64,000 nucleotides of DNA from Flavobacterium sp. N502540 (GCF_025947365.1 NZ_CP110012.1:2604001-2668000), one strand, 5' to 3'; shown: positions 8,692-18,503, counted from the first letter of the stretch. Notes: generated from the sequence alone by a model not told the origin. Program-made: numbers and translations.

Positions 8692-9165
8692 TTGAACACA
8701 ATTGTCGGAACATATGAGTGTAAAGTCGATGCTAAAGGGAGGCTGATGTTGCCTGCACCTTTGAAAAAGCAATTGACTTCCTCTCTTCAGAACGGATTTG
8801 TTTTGAAGCGTTCGGTTTTTCAACAGTGTTTAGAATTGTATCCAATGAGCGAGTGGGATCTGATGATGCAAAAAATCAACAAGCTGAATCGTTTTGTAAA
8901 AAAGAACAATGATTTCATTCGAAGGTTTACTGCAGGTGTGAAAGTGGTAGAGATTGATGCATTGGGACGATTACTGGTTCCGAAAGATTTGGTGACCTTT
9001 TCGGGTATTTCTAAAGATGTGGTTTTTTCATCTGCGGTTAATATTGTGGAGATTTGGGATAAGGATTTATATGAAAAATCAATAAGCGGCGAAGATATGG
9101 ATTTTGCAGATTTAGCCGAAGAAGTAATGGGAAATATTAATGACGACGACAATGGAATATCATAA
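8692..9165 (+). CDS. mraZ: Transcriptional regulator MraZ
   Basis: MraZ is a DNA-binding regulator of the division/cell-wall cluster. Two SpoVT-AbrB-type half domains are visible: DAKGRLMLPAPLKK near residue 13 and DALGRLLVPKDL near residue 90. The 157 residues match the family. The start must be TTG at 8692, because a TGA lies in frame nine bases upstream and no ATG fits. The 3' end overlaps rsmH by 26 bp. Confidence 0.95.
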   Translation: MNTIVGTYECKVDAKGRLMLPAPLKKQLTSSLQNGFVLKRSVFQQCLELYPMSEWDLMMQKINKLNRFVKKNNDFIRRFTAGVKVVEIDALGRLLVPKDLVTFSGISKDVVFSSAVNIVEIWDKDLYEKSISGEDMDFADLAEEVMGNINDDDNGIS

Positions 9166-10048
9166 TCCGGTTTTGCTTCATCCTACAGTTGATGGTTTAA
9201 ATATTAAACCTGACGGTATTTATGTAGATGTTACGTTTGGCGGTGGGGGGCATTCAAAAGAAATTTTGAGACGATTAGGACCAAACGGAAAATTATTTGC
9301 TTTTGATCAGGACGAAGATGCGCTTGCAAATGCATTGCCGGATGAACGGTTTACCTTAATTAATGAGAATTTCAGATTCATAAAAAGGTTTTTGCGTTTT
9401 CATGGTGTTAAAGGAGTAGATGGAATTTTGGCCGACCTGGGTGTTTCATCACATCAGTTTGACGTTCCGGAGAGAGGTTTCTCTACAAGATTTGATGCCG
9501 GACTGGATATGCGGATGAGTCAGAAAAATGATTTAAATGCTTATCGGGTGGTTAACGAATATGAAGAACAGGATTTACGTCGTGTTTTTTTTGATTATGG
9601 GGAGTTGAAGAACGCACCGGTTTTAGCAAGAACAATTGTAGAAGCTAGACAAGGTTATCCAATCAAAACGACAGACGAACTGAAAGAAGTTCTGGCAAAA
9701 TATTTACCGGAAAGAGTTCGCAACAAAATATTGGCTCAGATTTATCAGGCGATCCGAATTGAGGTAAATCAGGAAATGGATGTTTTGAAAGAGTTTATCG
9801 AACAGTCGTTAGAAATTTTAAATCCGGGTGGAAGATTTTCTGTAATCTCTTACCATTCTTTAGAAGACAGGCTGGTTAAAAGATTTATCAAAAACGGAAT
9901 GTTTGAAGGAGAGCCAGAAAGAGATTTTTACGGAAACTTTTCAGTTCCGTTTAAAACGATAGGAAAACTGATTGTTCCGGATGAAGCTGAGATTAAAATC
10001 AACAACAGAGCAAGAAGTGCTAAATTAAGAATTGCTGAGAAGATATAG
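9140..10048 (+). CDS. rsmH: 16S rRNA (cytosine-N4) methyltransferase RsmH
   Basis: RsmH (formerly MraW) methylates N4 of C1402 in 16S rRNA. The SAM-binding motif VDVTFGGGGHSKEIL is near residues 28-42, followed by GILADLGVSSHQFD and RFSVISYHSLEDRLVK, all typical. The first ATG (9140) overlaps mraZ by 26 bp; a second ATG at 9152 gives the conserved MEYHNPVLL start and is an equally good choice. It is the second gene of the dcw cluster. Confidence 0.95.
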   Translation: MTTTMEYHNPVLLHPTVDGLNIKPDGIYVDVTFGGGGHSKEILRRLGPNGKLFAFDQDEDALANALPDERFTLINENFRFIKRFLRFHGVKGVDGILADLGVSSHQFDVPERGFSTRFDAGLDMRMSQKNDLNAYRVVNEYEEQDLRRVFFDYGELKNAPVLARTIVEARQGYPIKTTDELKEVLAKYLPERVRNKILAQIYQAIRIEVNQEMDVLKEFIEQSLEILNPGGRFSVISYHSLEDRLVKRFIKNGMFEGEPERDFYGNFSVPFKTIGKLIVPDEAEIKINNRARSAKLRIAEKI

Positions 10049-10104
10049 TTTGTGAGATGTTGGTTGTGAAATGTGAAATGTGAGTTTGATCATAAGCAGT
10101 TAAA

Positions 10105-10112
10105 GGGGGGGG
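10105..10112 (+). repeat. G8 homopolymer in the rsmH-ftsL gap
   Basis: Eight consecutive G residues lie in a 112-bp AT-rich spacer that also carries TGTGAAATG word repeats (10058-10084). Such tracts are prone to slippage. Confidence 0.7.
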
Positions 10113-10160
10113 ACGATTCAGCAATTAAACAGACTAGTATAATATATATAGGTAGAAAAA

Positions 10161-10508
10161 ATGAAAAGTGGTGTATTTGATATATTAAAAGCAAGGTTTC
10201 TGATCAACGATGATGCAGTAAAAAACTGGCGTTTCATTGTTTTTATTATTCTGCTTGCCATTTTGATGATCGCCAATACACAGCGTTACGAACAGAAGGT
10301 TTTTGAAATCGCAAAATTGAACAATGAAGTAAAAGAATTGCGATCTGAATTTGTAGATCGCCGTTCAGATTTAATGAAGTTAAAAATGGAATCGACGATA
10401 TCGGATAAAATGCTGGAGAAGAAAATTTTCCCATCCACAGTTCCTCCGATTAAAATAGAAGTAAAAAAAGAAGAAGAAAAAAGTTTCTTTAAAAGAATAT
10501 GGCAGTAG
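10161..10508 (+). CDS. ftsL: FtsL-like cell division protein
   Basis: This 115-residue bitopic membrane protein has a single transmembrane segment at ~24-39 (FIVFIILLAILMIA), then a heptad-like coiled coil (LNNEVKELRSEFVDRRSDLM). That architecture, together with its place between rsmH and the division transpeptidase, identifies it as the FtsL equivalent, a scaffold in the divisome. Its 3' end overlaps ftsI by 10 bp. Sequence similarity across FtsL proteins is low, so the call rests mainly on topology and context. Confidence 0.85.
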   Translation: MKSGVFDILKARFLINDDAVKNWRFIVFIILLAILMIANTQRYEQKVFEIAKLNNEVKELRSEFVDRRSDLMKLKMESTISDKMLEKKIFPSTVPPIKIEVKKEEEKSFFKRIWQ

Positions 10509-12508
10509 AAGATAAACATATATCCTACAGAATTTACCTCGTAGCAGTTTTCATCTTTGTGATGGCAATTGCTATTGTTGTTAAGTTAACCAATATTCAA
10601 TGGGTTGAAGGAGATTATTACAGAAAACTGGCGAAACAGCGTACCGTTAGAAATTTTGTAATTCCGGCAAACAAAGGAAATATCTATTCGGCTGATGGAA
10701 GTTTATTGGCTACATCGATTCCGAATTATGAAATTCGTTTTGATGCTAAAGCACCGAAAACGGAGACTTTTGAAAAGTACGTAAAAGCGTTATCCGATTC
10801 ATTGGCTACTGTTTTAGACAGACCGGCAGGTTATTATCAGCAGGAATTAAGAAAAGCCAGAGCTAATAAAAATCGTTATTATCTGATTGCTCGCAATTTG
10901 AGTTATACCGAATATGTGAAAATTAAAGGTTTTCCTTTGTTCAGTTTAGGCGCTTTTAAAGGAGGGATAATTGTTGAGCAGGAAACCGTTAGAAAACATC
11001 CGATAGGTAAAATTGCAGAACGAACCATTGGTTATGACCGAATTGACCCTGCAACCGGAATCGAAGTTGGTAAAGGAATCGAATGGGCCTATAAAAGTTA
11101 TCTGAACGGGAAAGACGGAAAAATTTTAAAGCAAAAAATTGCAAAAGGACAATGGAAGCCTATTCGGGATTTAAATGAAGTAGATCCTGTAGACGGTTAT
11201 GATGTGATTTCGACTATTGATGTTTTTATTCAGGATATTGCGCATCATGCTTTATTAAAGCAATTAGAAGATTACGAAGCCGATCATGGTTGTGTAGTGG
11301 TAATGGAGACCGAAACGGGGCATGTAAAAGCGATTTCAAATCTGGGAAGATCAGAAGACGGATCGTACTATGAAACTACAAATTACGCTATAGCCGAGTC
11401 TCATGAGCCGGGATCGACTTTTAAATTGGTCGATTTAATGGCAATTTTAGAAGATAAAGTAGCCGATACAAGTACGGTTTTTGACAGTCATGGAGGAGAA
11501 ATGAGGTATTACGGACGTGCAGTTCGTGATTCGCACAGAGGAGGTTACGGGAAAATTTCGCTGGCTCGTGGTTTCGAACTTTCGTCTAATACCGTAATGG
11601 TTCAGGCGGTTTATGACAATTACAAAAGCAATCCGTCAAAGTTTGTAAATCATATTAATTCGTACGGATTAAATAAAACATTGGGATTGCATTTTAAAGG
11701 AGAAGGAAGGCCATATATTCCACAACCCGGAGATAAACATTGGTCAGGAGTTTCGCTTCCGTGGATGGCTTTTGGTTATGGGGTTTCGGTGACGCCAATG
11801 CAAACGCTGGCGCTTTATAATGCCGTTGCAAACAATGGAGTTATGGTTAAACCACAGTTTGTTTCGGAAATTAAAGAATGGAACAAAACGATTAAGAAGT
11901 TTGATGTAGAAGTAATCAATTCAAAAGTATGTTCGCAGGAAACCATCGACAAAGTAAGAGCAGTATTGCTTAATGTGGTAAAAAAGGGAACGGGCTCTAA
12001 ACTGTATTCGAAAGATTTTTCGATGGCAGGGAAAACCGGAACAGCGCAGGTTAATTATGGTGGAAAAGAAGGGAAATCAGGTTTGTATTATGCCTCTTCA
12101 TTTGTAGGGTATTTTCCGGCTGAACATCCTAAATATTCTTGTATAGTAGTAGTGCATAAGCCTAATACATCAAAAAACAATTATTACGGAGCAGATGTTG
12201 CCGGGCCGGTTTTTAAAAGAATCGCTCAAAAAATATTTACAGATGCACCGTCAACCAATAGAATAAAAAAACTGGACTCAAGAATTCCAAAACAAGATGA
12301 TAGTTATAATAAATATACGGCAGAAGCCAATAAAAAAATAAATCAGGTTCCTAATTTAAAAGGTATGCCGGGTATGGATGCAGTAGCATTGTTAGAAAAC
12401 CTTGATTTAAAAGTGAGAGTTATCGGAGTAGGAAAGGTTAAAAAACAATCTATTCAGCCCGGACAAAATATTAGTAAAAACACAATCATAGTATTAGAAT
12501 TATCGTGA
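10499..12508 (+). CDS. ftsI: Division-specific penicillin-binding protein (class B, PASTA domain)
   Basis: This transpeptidase cross-links septal peptidoglycan. A membrane anchor lies at ~11-30. The catalytic motifs are SxxK at S306-K309 (GSTFK), SxN at 362-364 (SSN) and KTG at 512-514. A C-terminal PASTA domain (~605-669, VPNLKGMPGMDAV through IVLELS) is present, as in SpoVD/Pbp2x-type enzymes; E. coli FtsI lacks it. It overlaps ftsL by 10 bp and its TGA overlaps the murE GTG start (GTGA). Confidence 0.95.
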   Translation: MAVEDKHISYRIYLVAVFIFVMAIAIVVKLTNIQWVEGDYYRKLAKQRTVRNFVIPANKGNIYSADGSLLATSIPNYEIRFDAKAPKTETFEKYVKALSDSLATVLDRPAGYYQQELRKARANKNRYYLIARNLSYTEYVKIKGFPLFSLGAFKGGIIVEQETVRKHPIGKIAERTIGYDRIDPATGIEVGKGIEWAYKSYLNGKDGKILKQKIAKGQWKPIRDLNEVDPVDGYDVISTIDVFIQDIAHHALLKQLEDYEADHGCVVVMETETGHVKAISNLGRSEDGSYYETTNYAIAESHEPGSTFKLVDLMAILEDKVADTSTVFDSHGGEMRYYGRAVRDSHRGGYGKISLARGFELSSNTVMVQAVYDNYKSNPSKFVNHINSYGLNKTLGLHFKGEGRPYIPQPGDKHWSGVSLPWMAFGYGVSVTPMQTLALYNAVANNGVMVKPQFVSEIKEWNKTIKKFDVEVINSKVCSQETIDKVRAVLLNVVKKGTGSKLYSKDFSMAGKTGTAQVNYGGKEGKSGLYYASSFVGYFPAEHPKYSCIVVVHKPNTSKNNYYGADVAGPVFKRIAQKIFTDAPSTNRIKKLDSRIPKQDDSYNKYTAEANKKINQVPNLKGMPGMDAVALLENLDLKVRVIGVGKVKKQSIQPGQNISKNTIIVLELS

Positions 12509-13968
12509 AAATACTGAAAGACATATTATACAAAGTAGCGATTGAGTCTGTAACAGGTTCAACGGAAATCGATATACATAAAATTGATTTTGACTCGAGA
12601 AAAATTGAGGAAAATGATGTTTTCGTGGCTATTCGCGGATCACTTTCAGATGGTCATGATTATATTGAAAAAGCAATCAAATTAGGTGCAATTGCGATTA
12701 TTTGCGATACGTTGCCTGAAAATATTGAAAAAGGAATAACCTACATAAAAGTAAAAGATACTAATGCCGCTCTGGCTTTTATGGCGGCCAATTACTTCGG
12801 AAATCCATCTGAAAAGTTAAAATTGGTTGGAGTTACCGGTACAAACGGAAAGACTACAATTGCATCATTGTTGTTTCAGTTGTTTCAAAAAGCAGGTTTT
12901 AAAGTTGGTTTATTGTCAACCGTAAAAATTAGGATCGATGAAACTGAATTTCCTGCAACACATACCACTCCGGATTCGATTACGATCAATTATTATCTGA
13001 ACGAAATGATCGAAGCGGGTGTTACGCATTGTTTTATGGAAGTGAGTTCACACGGAATTCACCAAAAACGAACAGAGGCACTACATTTTGTTGGAGGGAT
13101 TTTTACGAATTTGTCACACGACCATTTAGATTATCACCCAACTTTTGCGGAATACAGAGATGTGAAAAAATCGTTTTTTGATTCTTTGCCGAAAACGGCC
13201 TTCGTTTTATCCAACATCGATGATAAAAACGGATCGGTAATGCTGCAAAATACAGTTGCCAGAAAGTTTACCTACGCTTTAAAAACCTATGCCGATTTTA
13301 AAGCACAGATACTGGAGAGTCAGTTGTCGGGTTTGTTATTGAAAGTTAATGACAATGAAGTTTGGGTAAAGCTAATCGGAACGTTTAATGCTTACAATGT
13401 TTTAGCGATTTACGGAACGGCTGTAGAGTTAGGAATGGATAGTCTTGAAGCGTTGCGCTTACTGTCTGATTTAGAAAGTGTTTCGGGGCGTTTTCAGTAT
13501 ATTGTTTCAGAAGGAAACATTACAGCAATAGTTGATTATGCACATACTCCGGATGCTTTAGATAATGTTTTAAAAACGATTAATGATATCCGTACCAAAA
13601 ACGAGCAGCTGTTAACAGTTGTTGGTTGCGGTGGAAACAGAGATAAAACCAAGAGGCCTATAATGGCAAAAATTGCTACAGATTTAAGTGATAAGGCCAT
13701 TTTAACCTCGGATAATCCAAGAAATGAAGATCCTGAAGTGATTTTAGATGAAATGGAGAAAGGCGTTGAAGCTCATAATTACAAAAAGATATTGAGAATT
13801 TCAGATAGAAAACAAGCGATTAAAACGGCTTGTCAATTGGCTCAGCCCAATGATATCATCCTAATTGCAGGGAAAGGGCATGAAACATATCAGGAGATTA
13901 ATGGAGTACGTCATCATTTTGACGATATGGAAACGGTAAAGGAAATTTTAGAACAATTAGGAAAATAA
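12505..13968 (+). CDS. murE: UDP-MurNAc-tripeptide synthetase MurE
   Basis: MurE adds the third amino acid to the peptidoglycan stem peptide. The ATP-binding GTNGKTT is at ~112-118. The substrate-selecting motif reads DNPR (403-406), the signature of meso-diaminopimelate ligases, which agrees with Gram-negative peptidoglycan. The start is GTG at 12505, overlapping the ftsI stop. The 487 residues match the family. Confidence 0.95.
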   Translation: MKILKDILYKVAIESVTGSTEIDIHKIDFDSRKIEENDVFVAIRGSLSDGHDYIEKAIKLGAIAIICDTLPENIEKGITYIKVKDTNAALAFMAANYFGNPSEKLKLVGVTGTNGKTTIASLLFQLFQKAGFKVGLLSTVKIRIDETEFPATHTTPDSITINYYLNEMIEAGVTHCFMEVSSHGIHQKRTEALHFVGGIFTNLSHDHLDYHPTFAEYRDVKKSFFDSLPKTAFVLSNIDDKNGSVMLQNTVARKFTYALKTYADFKAQILESQLSGLLLKVNDNEVWVKLIGTFNAYNVLAIYGTAVELGMDSLEALRLLSDLESVSGRFQYIVSEGNITAIVDYAHTPDALDNVLKTINDIRTKNEQLLTVVGCGGNRDKTKRPIMAKIATDLSDKAILTSDNPRNEDPEVILDEMEKGVEAHNYKKILRISDRKQAIKTACQLAQPNDIILIAGKGHETYQEINGVRHHFDDMETVKEILEQLGK

Positions 13969-14068
13969 AAGTTTAACCGGTGAATTGATTATTCGTTTAA
14001 TCGAATAATTATTAAATCAAGAATAAACGAATAAACAAATCAACGATTAACCAAATAAACAAAGATAT
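13969..14068. repeat. Short-word repeats in the murE-mraY gap
   Basis: The 100-bp spacer contains repeated and inverted forms of GTTTAATCGAATAA and AATAAACGAATAAAC. The same GTTTAATCG words recur between lptE and the TPR gene near 41.25 kb. No gene is present. Confidence 0.5.
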
Positions 14069-15304
14069 ATGCTATACTATTTATTTGAATATTTAGACAA
14101 AACATTAGATGTACCGGGAACGGGAGTTTTTCAGTACATCACTTTCAGATCGGCTTTGGCATTTATGCTTTCGTTGCTTTTGTCAACGATTTACGGAAAA
14201 AGAATTATAAACTTTTTACGCAATCAGCAAGTTGGTGAAACCGTTCGTGAGTTAGGTCTTGCAGGTCAAAATGAAAAAGCAGGAACTCCAACAATGGGAG
14301 GACTGATTATCATTTTTGCAACGCTGGTACCGGTTTTGTTATTCGCTCGTTTGCATAACATCTATATTGTACTGCTTATTGTAACGACGCTTTGGATGGG
14401 GAGTATTGGTTTTGTGGACGATTATATCAAAATATTCAAAAAGGACAAACAAGGACTTAAAGGAATTTTTAAAGTGATCGGACAGGTTGGTCTTGGAATC
14501 ATTGTGGGATCTGTACTTTATTTTAATCCTGCGGTAACTGTTCGAACTGATACAGGAAGAACTGATGTTTTTAAAACAGCAACAAACAATTCGACTATAG
14601 TTTTGCCGGCACCGGTAGAAGAAAAATCTACAGCAACGACAATTCCTTTCGTAAAAAATAATGAATTTGATTATGCTGAAGTTTTAGCCTGGACAGGTGA
14701 AGGGTATGAAAAATGGGCCTGGCTGGTTTTTATTCCGGTGGTTATTTTTATCATCACAGCGGTTTCAAACGGAGCTAATTTAACGGATGGTATTGACGGA
14801 CTCGCGGCCGGAACTTCGGCGGTTTCTGTACTCGCACTCGGGATATTTACATTCGTTTCCGGGAATATTATTTTCTCAAATTATCTCAATATAATGTACA
14901 TCCCCAATTCGGGAGAAATGACCGTGTTTATATCCGCATTTGTGGGAGCTTTAATTGGATTTCTTTGGTACAATTCATTTCCTGCTTCTGTATTTATGGG
15001 AGATACAGGAAGTTTGACCATTGGTGGAATTATTGCCGTCTTAGCCATTGCCGTTCGTAAAGAAATATTGATTGTTTTATTCTGCGGAATTTTCCTTGCC
15101 GAAAGTGCTTCCGTAATTATTCAGGTCACTTATTTTAAATATACGAAAAAGCGTTTCGGAGAGGGACGAAGAATTTTCCTGATGTCACCGCTGCATCATC
15201 ATTATCAGAAAAAGGGATATCATGAAAGTAAGATTGTGACCCGTTTCTGGATTGTTGCTGTAATGTTAGCCATATTGTCAATTGTTACTTTAAAGCTAAG
15301 ATAG
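14069..15304 (+). CDS. mraY: Phospho-MurNAc-pentapeptide translocase MraY
   Basis: MraY makes lipid I on the inner face of the cytoplasmic membrane. The conserved catalytic loops are visible: [37 protein letters not shown] and the His-rich [14 protein letters not shown]. About ten hydrophobic segments are spread along 411 residues. It is some 50 residues longer than E. coli MraY because of an insertion around residues 155-215 (Thr/Val-rich, ending at EGYEKWAW). This extra loop is usual in Bacteroidota as far as I recall. Confidence 0.95.
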   Translation: MLYYLFEYLDKTLDVPGTGVFQYITFRSALAFMLSLLLSTIYGKRIINFLRNQQVGETVRELGLAGQNEKAGTPTMGGLIIIFATLVPVLLFARLHNIYIVLLIVTTLWMGSIGFVDDYIKIFKKDKQGLKGIFKVIGQVGLGIIVGSVLYFNPAVTVRTDTGRTDVFKTATNNSTIVLPAPVEEKSTATTIPFVKNNEFDYAEVLAWTGEGYEKWAWLVFIPVVIFIITAVSNGANLTDGIDGLAAGTSAVSVLALGIFTFVSGNIIFSNYLNIMYIPNSGEMTVFISAFVGALIGFLWYNSFPASVFMGDTGSLTIGGIIAVLAIAVRKEILIVLFCGIFLAESASVIIQVTYFKYTKKRFGEGRRIFLMSPLHHHYQKKGYHESKIVTRFWIVAVMLAILSIVTLKLR

Positions 15305-15309
15305 TTTTG

Positions 15310-15338
15310 AATTAAAAATTGAGAATTAAAAATTAAAA
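15310..15338 (+). repeat. Left arm of a 29-bp perfect inverted repeat
   Basis: The sequence starts AATTAAAAATTGAGAATTAA and is the exact reverse complement of 15732-15760. It ends 10 bp before the four-helix-bundle ATG. Confidence 0.85.
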
Positions 15339-15348
15339 GTTCTTAGAA

Positions 15349-15711
15349 ATGAAAGAAAATATTATTCAGGATAAATCCTTTCTTTTCGCGGTTAGAATTA
15401 TCAATTTATATAAATATCTAACGGCTGAAAAAAAAGAGTTTGTTTTGAGTAAGCAGATTCTAAGATGTGGGACTTCTATTGGAGCAAACATCGAAGAATC
15501 AATCGGAGGACGTTCTGATAGGGAGTTTCTGTTTAAACTGGAAATCTCATATAAAGAAGCAAGAGAAACAATTTATTGGTTAAAACTCTTGAAAGCAACG
15601 GATTATATTTCTGCAGTTGAATTCGAAAGTATTCATAAGGAAGCAGAGGAAATATGTAAAATATTAGCGAAAATTATATTAACCTTAAAAGGGAAAAATG
15701 CAAATAATTAG
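15349..15711 (+). CDS. Four-helix-bundle protein (S23/IVP family) inserted in the dcw cluster
   Basis: The 120-residue protein is almost all helix and has the family hallmarks: FVLSKQILRCGTSIGANIEE followed by SIGGRSDREFLFKLEISYKE. This family (S23, intervening-sequence protein) was first noted inside 23S rRNA intervening sequences and shares the fold of the Avd protein of diversity-generating retroelements; its function is unknown. The gene lies between mraY and murD, an order not expected for the dcw cluster, and is framed by a perfect 29-bp inverted repeat. It may be a selfish cassette or a passenger. Confidence 0.85.
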   Translation: MKENIIQDKSFLFAVRIINLYKYLTAEKKEFVLSKQILRCGTSIGANIEESIGGRSDREFLFKLEISYKEARETIYWLKLLKATDYISAVEFESIHKEAEEICKILAKIILTLKGKNANN

Positions 15712-15731
15712 AGGTCTTGAGTATAGCAGAT

Positions 15732-15760
15732 TTTTAATTTTTAATTCTCAATTTTTAATT
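15732..15760 (-). repeat. Right arm of the 29-bp perfect inverted repeat
   Basis: Reverse complement of 15310-15338. It begins 21 bp after the four-helix-bundle stop codon and ends 9 bp before murD. Confidence 0.85.
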
Positions 15761-15769
15761 TTATAAAGT

Positions 15770-17101
15770 ATGAGGTTAGTGGTTTTAGGCGGAGGAGAAA
15801 GCGGCGTAGGTACTGCTATTCTCGGAAAGAAAAAAGGATACGATGTTTTTGTGTCAGATTTTGGAAAGATAAAAGAGAGTTACAAAGAAGTTCTTATCAT
15901 TAATAAAATTCCCTGGGAAGAAGAACAGCATACCGAAGATCTGATCTTAAATGCTGATGTGGTTATGAAGAGTCCGGGGATTCCTGAAAAGTCACCAATT
16001 GTAAAGAAATTGGTAGCAGCGGGAGTAAAAGTGATTTCGGAAATAGAATTTGCAAAACCTTTTACAGAAGCATTGACTATTGGAATTACAGGTAGTAACG
16101 GAAAAACGACTACCACTATGCTGACACATTATTTATTAAAATCAGCAGGTTTGAATGTAGGTTTGGGAGGGAATATAGGAAAGAGTTTTGCCTGGCAGGT
16201 AGCCGAAAATAAATACGATGCATACGTTCTTGAATTAAGCAGTTTTCAGTTAGACGGAATAATAGATTACAGACCCGATATTGCGATCATCACCAATATC
16301 AGTCCCGATCACCTCGATAGATATGAATATAAATATGAAAATTATATCGATTCGAAATTTCGAATAACGATGAACCAGACTGAAAGTGATTATCTCATTT
16401 ACGATGCAGATGATGAAGCAAGTGCAGAATGGTTAAAAAACAACAAAACAAAAGCAAAATTAATTCCTTTCTCATTGACGAAATCATTCGATGAAGGAGC
16501 TTCTATAAATAACAACAAAATGGAAATAAAGATCAACCAAGAAGAGTTTACAATGGACACAGAACACATTGCGTTAGAAGGAAAACATAACATGAAAAAC
16601 GCAATGGCAGCAAGCTCTGTAGCGAAATTGATGCAAATTAGAAATGCAACAATTCGCGAAAGTTTATCTAATTTTCAGGGTGTTGAACACCGTTTAGAAA
16701 AAGTACTTAAAATTCAGAATGTACAATATATTAACGATTCAAAAGCAACAAATGTTAATGCGACTTTCTTTGCTTTAGACAGTATGAACGTTCCAACAGT
16801 CTGGATTGTTGGTGGAGTGGATAAAGGAAACGATTACAACGAACTGATGTCATTAGTTCGCGAAAAAGTAAAAGCTATTATTTGCCTTGGAATTGATAAT
16901 CATAAAATAATCAGCGCCTTCGGAAATGTGGTTGATATCATGGTCGAAGTAAATAATATGAACGACGCTGTTAAAACAGCACAGCGTTTAACAGAAAAAG
17001 GTGATGCTGTTTTATTGTCTCCGGCCTGCGCAAGTTTCGATTTATTCGAAAGCTACGAAGATAGAGGAAGACAGTTTAAGCAAGCCGTTCATAACTTGTA
17101 G
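15770..17101 (+). CDS. murD: UDP-MurNAc-L-alanine--D-glutamate ligase MurD
   Basis: MurD adds D-glutamate to UDP-MurNAc-L-Ala in the cytoplasm. The Rossmann-like N-terminus reads VVLGGGESGVG; the P-loop GSNGKTT is at 108-114; NISPDHLDRY and GVEHRLEKV follow in the usual order. Length (443) and position between mraY and ftsW fit. A four-helix-bundle cassette separates it from mraY. Confidence 0.95.
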   Translation: MRLVVLGGGESGVGTAILGKKKGYDVFVSDFGKIKESYKEVLIINKIPWEEEQHTEDLILNADVVMKSPGIPEKSPIVKKLVAAGVKVISEIEFAKPFTEALTIGITGSNGKTTTTMLTHYLLKSAGLNVGLGGNIGKSFAWQVAENKYDAYVLELSSFQLDGIIDYRPDIAIITNISPDHLDRYEYKYENYIDSKFRITMNQTESDYLIYDADDEASAEWLKNNKTKAKLIPFSLTKSFDEGASINNNKMEIKINQEEFTMDTEHIALEGKHNMKNAMAASSVAKLMQIRNATIRESLSNFQGVEHRLEKVLKIQNVQYINDSKATNVNATFFALDSMNVPTVWIVGGVDKGNDYNELMSLVREKVKAIICLGIDNHKIISAFGNVVDIMVEVNNMNDAVKTAQRLTEKGDAVLLSPACASFDLFESYEDRGRQFKQAVHNL

Positions 17102-17114
17102 AAAATAGTTTAAA

Positions 17115-17158
17115 GTTTCATGTTTCAAGTTTGAAGCTTGAAACTTGTAACATGAAAC
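17115..17158. repeat. Palindromic GTTTCA-type repeat before ftsW
   Basis: GTTTCATGTT (17115-17124) pairs with AACATGAAAC (17149-17158), and TTTCAAG with CTTGAAA inside it. It belongs to the same word family as the hairpin between miaB and the sigma-54 regulator at 43.3 kb. There is no T run, so it is not a standard terminator. Confidence 0.65.
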
Positions 17159-17189
17159 CTGAAATAAAAGAAACCTGAAACAAAAGATT

Positions 17190-18503
17190 ATGAAAGAGCT
17201 GGTGAACAAATTAAAAGGAGACAGAGTAATATGGTCATTCGTGGCTTTATTGGCATTGTTTTCGTTTATGCCTGTTTTTAGTGCGAGTAGTAATCTGGCC
17301 TATATAGGTCATGGAACCGGAAATACATTAGGTTATTTAGTGAAACATTTGGCTCACGTTTGTATTGGTTTCCTAATTATTTACTGGGTACATCGCGTGC
17401 CGTATCACTATTTCAGGGCGATTTCGAAAATTGCACTGCCTATTGTGTGGTTTTTGCTGCTTTATACCTTGTTGAAAGGAACTGTTATTGCAGGTGCAAA
17501 TGCGAGCCGTTGGATTCAGGTTCCTTTTATCGGAATTACGTTTCAAACGTCGACCTTGGCGGCCAGTATATTATTCATATTTGTGGCGCGTTATCTGTCG
17601 AAAACGAAAGAAGAAAATGAACCTTTTCAGGTATCGCTGATACAGCTTTGGCTGCCGGTTTTTATAACACTGGCGCTTATTTTACCAGCGAACTTCTCAA
17701 CCACAGCGTTGATTTTTGCAATGGTAATTATGTTGACGTTTATTGGCAGGTATCCATTAAAATATATTGGTTTTATCATCGGTTCCGGAATTGCAATGTT
17801 TGCGTTTTTCCTTTTGGTTGCAAAAGCATTCCCGGATTCCAGATTCTTTAGCAGGGTTAGTACCTGGGGAAGTCGTATAGAAAACTTTACCACCGATAAA
17901 CCGGATGAAGATGATTATCAGATTGAGAAAGCAAAAATTGCAATCGCATCAGGAAGATTAGGAGGAGTAGGTCCGGGAAAAAGCGTTCAGAAAAACTTTT
18001 TGCCACAGTCTTCTTCCGATTTTATTTATGCAATTATTGTAGAAGAATACGGTTTAGTAGGTGGAGTAGCAATATTGATTTTGTACTTATTATTATTGTT
18101 CCGATTTGTGATCGCTTCACACAAGGCAAATACCTTATTTGGAAAGCTCGTCGTCGTCGGACTCGGGTTTCCGATGATCTTTCAGGCAATGATCAATATG
18201 GCTGTTGCAGTGGAGTTGCTTCCGGTAACTGGGCAAACACTTCCGTTGATCAGTAGTGGAGGTAGTTCGATTTGGATGACTTGTTTCTCCCTTGGAATCA
18301 TCATCAGTGTGACGAAAAAAGAAGAGGAAGTTGCTGAAGAACAGGAGGAAAAAGAAAGGCGAAGAGAAGCCCTTCAAAGATTAATTGATAAAGAATTAGC
18401 AGAAGAAGATCTGCCTGCTGATGAAAAGATATACGAAGAAGAGGGAATGTATTCCATTGAAGACAATTCCAGAAATCCGATGAATGCAGTTTTAAATAAG
18501 TAA
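17190..18503 (+). CDS. ftsW: Peptidoglycan polymerase FtsW
   Basis: FtsW is the SEDS-family glycosyltransferase that polymerises septal glycan with its partner PBP (here the ftsI product). About ten membrane helices are visible, with the conserved NASRWIQVPFIGITFQTS, PDSRFFSRVSTW and VTGQTLPLISSGGSS segments. After the last helix comes a charged 60-residue cytoplasmic tail (EEEVAEEQEEKERRREALQR), longer than in E. coli. Confidence 0.94.
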   Translation: MKELVNKLKGDRVIWSFVALLALFSFMPVFSASSNLAYIGHGTGNTLGYLVKHLAHVCIGFLIIYWVHRVPYHYFRAISKIALPIVWFLLLYTLLKGTVIAGANASRWIQVPFIGITFQTSTLAASILFIFVARYLSKTKEENEPFQVSLIQLWLPVFITLALILPANFSTTALIFAMVIMLTFIGRYPLKYIGFIIGSGIAMFAFFLLVAKAFPDSRFFSRVSTWGSRIENFTTDKPDEDDYQIEKAKIAIASGRLGGVGPGKSVQKNFLPQSSSDFIYAIIVEEYGLVGGVAILILYLLLLFRFVIASHKANTLFGKLVVVGLGFPMIFQAMINMAVAVELLPVTGQTLPLISSGGSSIWMTCFSLGIIISVTKKEEEVAEEQEEKERRREALQRLIDKELAEEDLPADEKIYEEEGMYSIEDNSRNPMNAVLNK

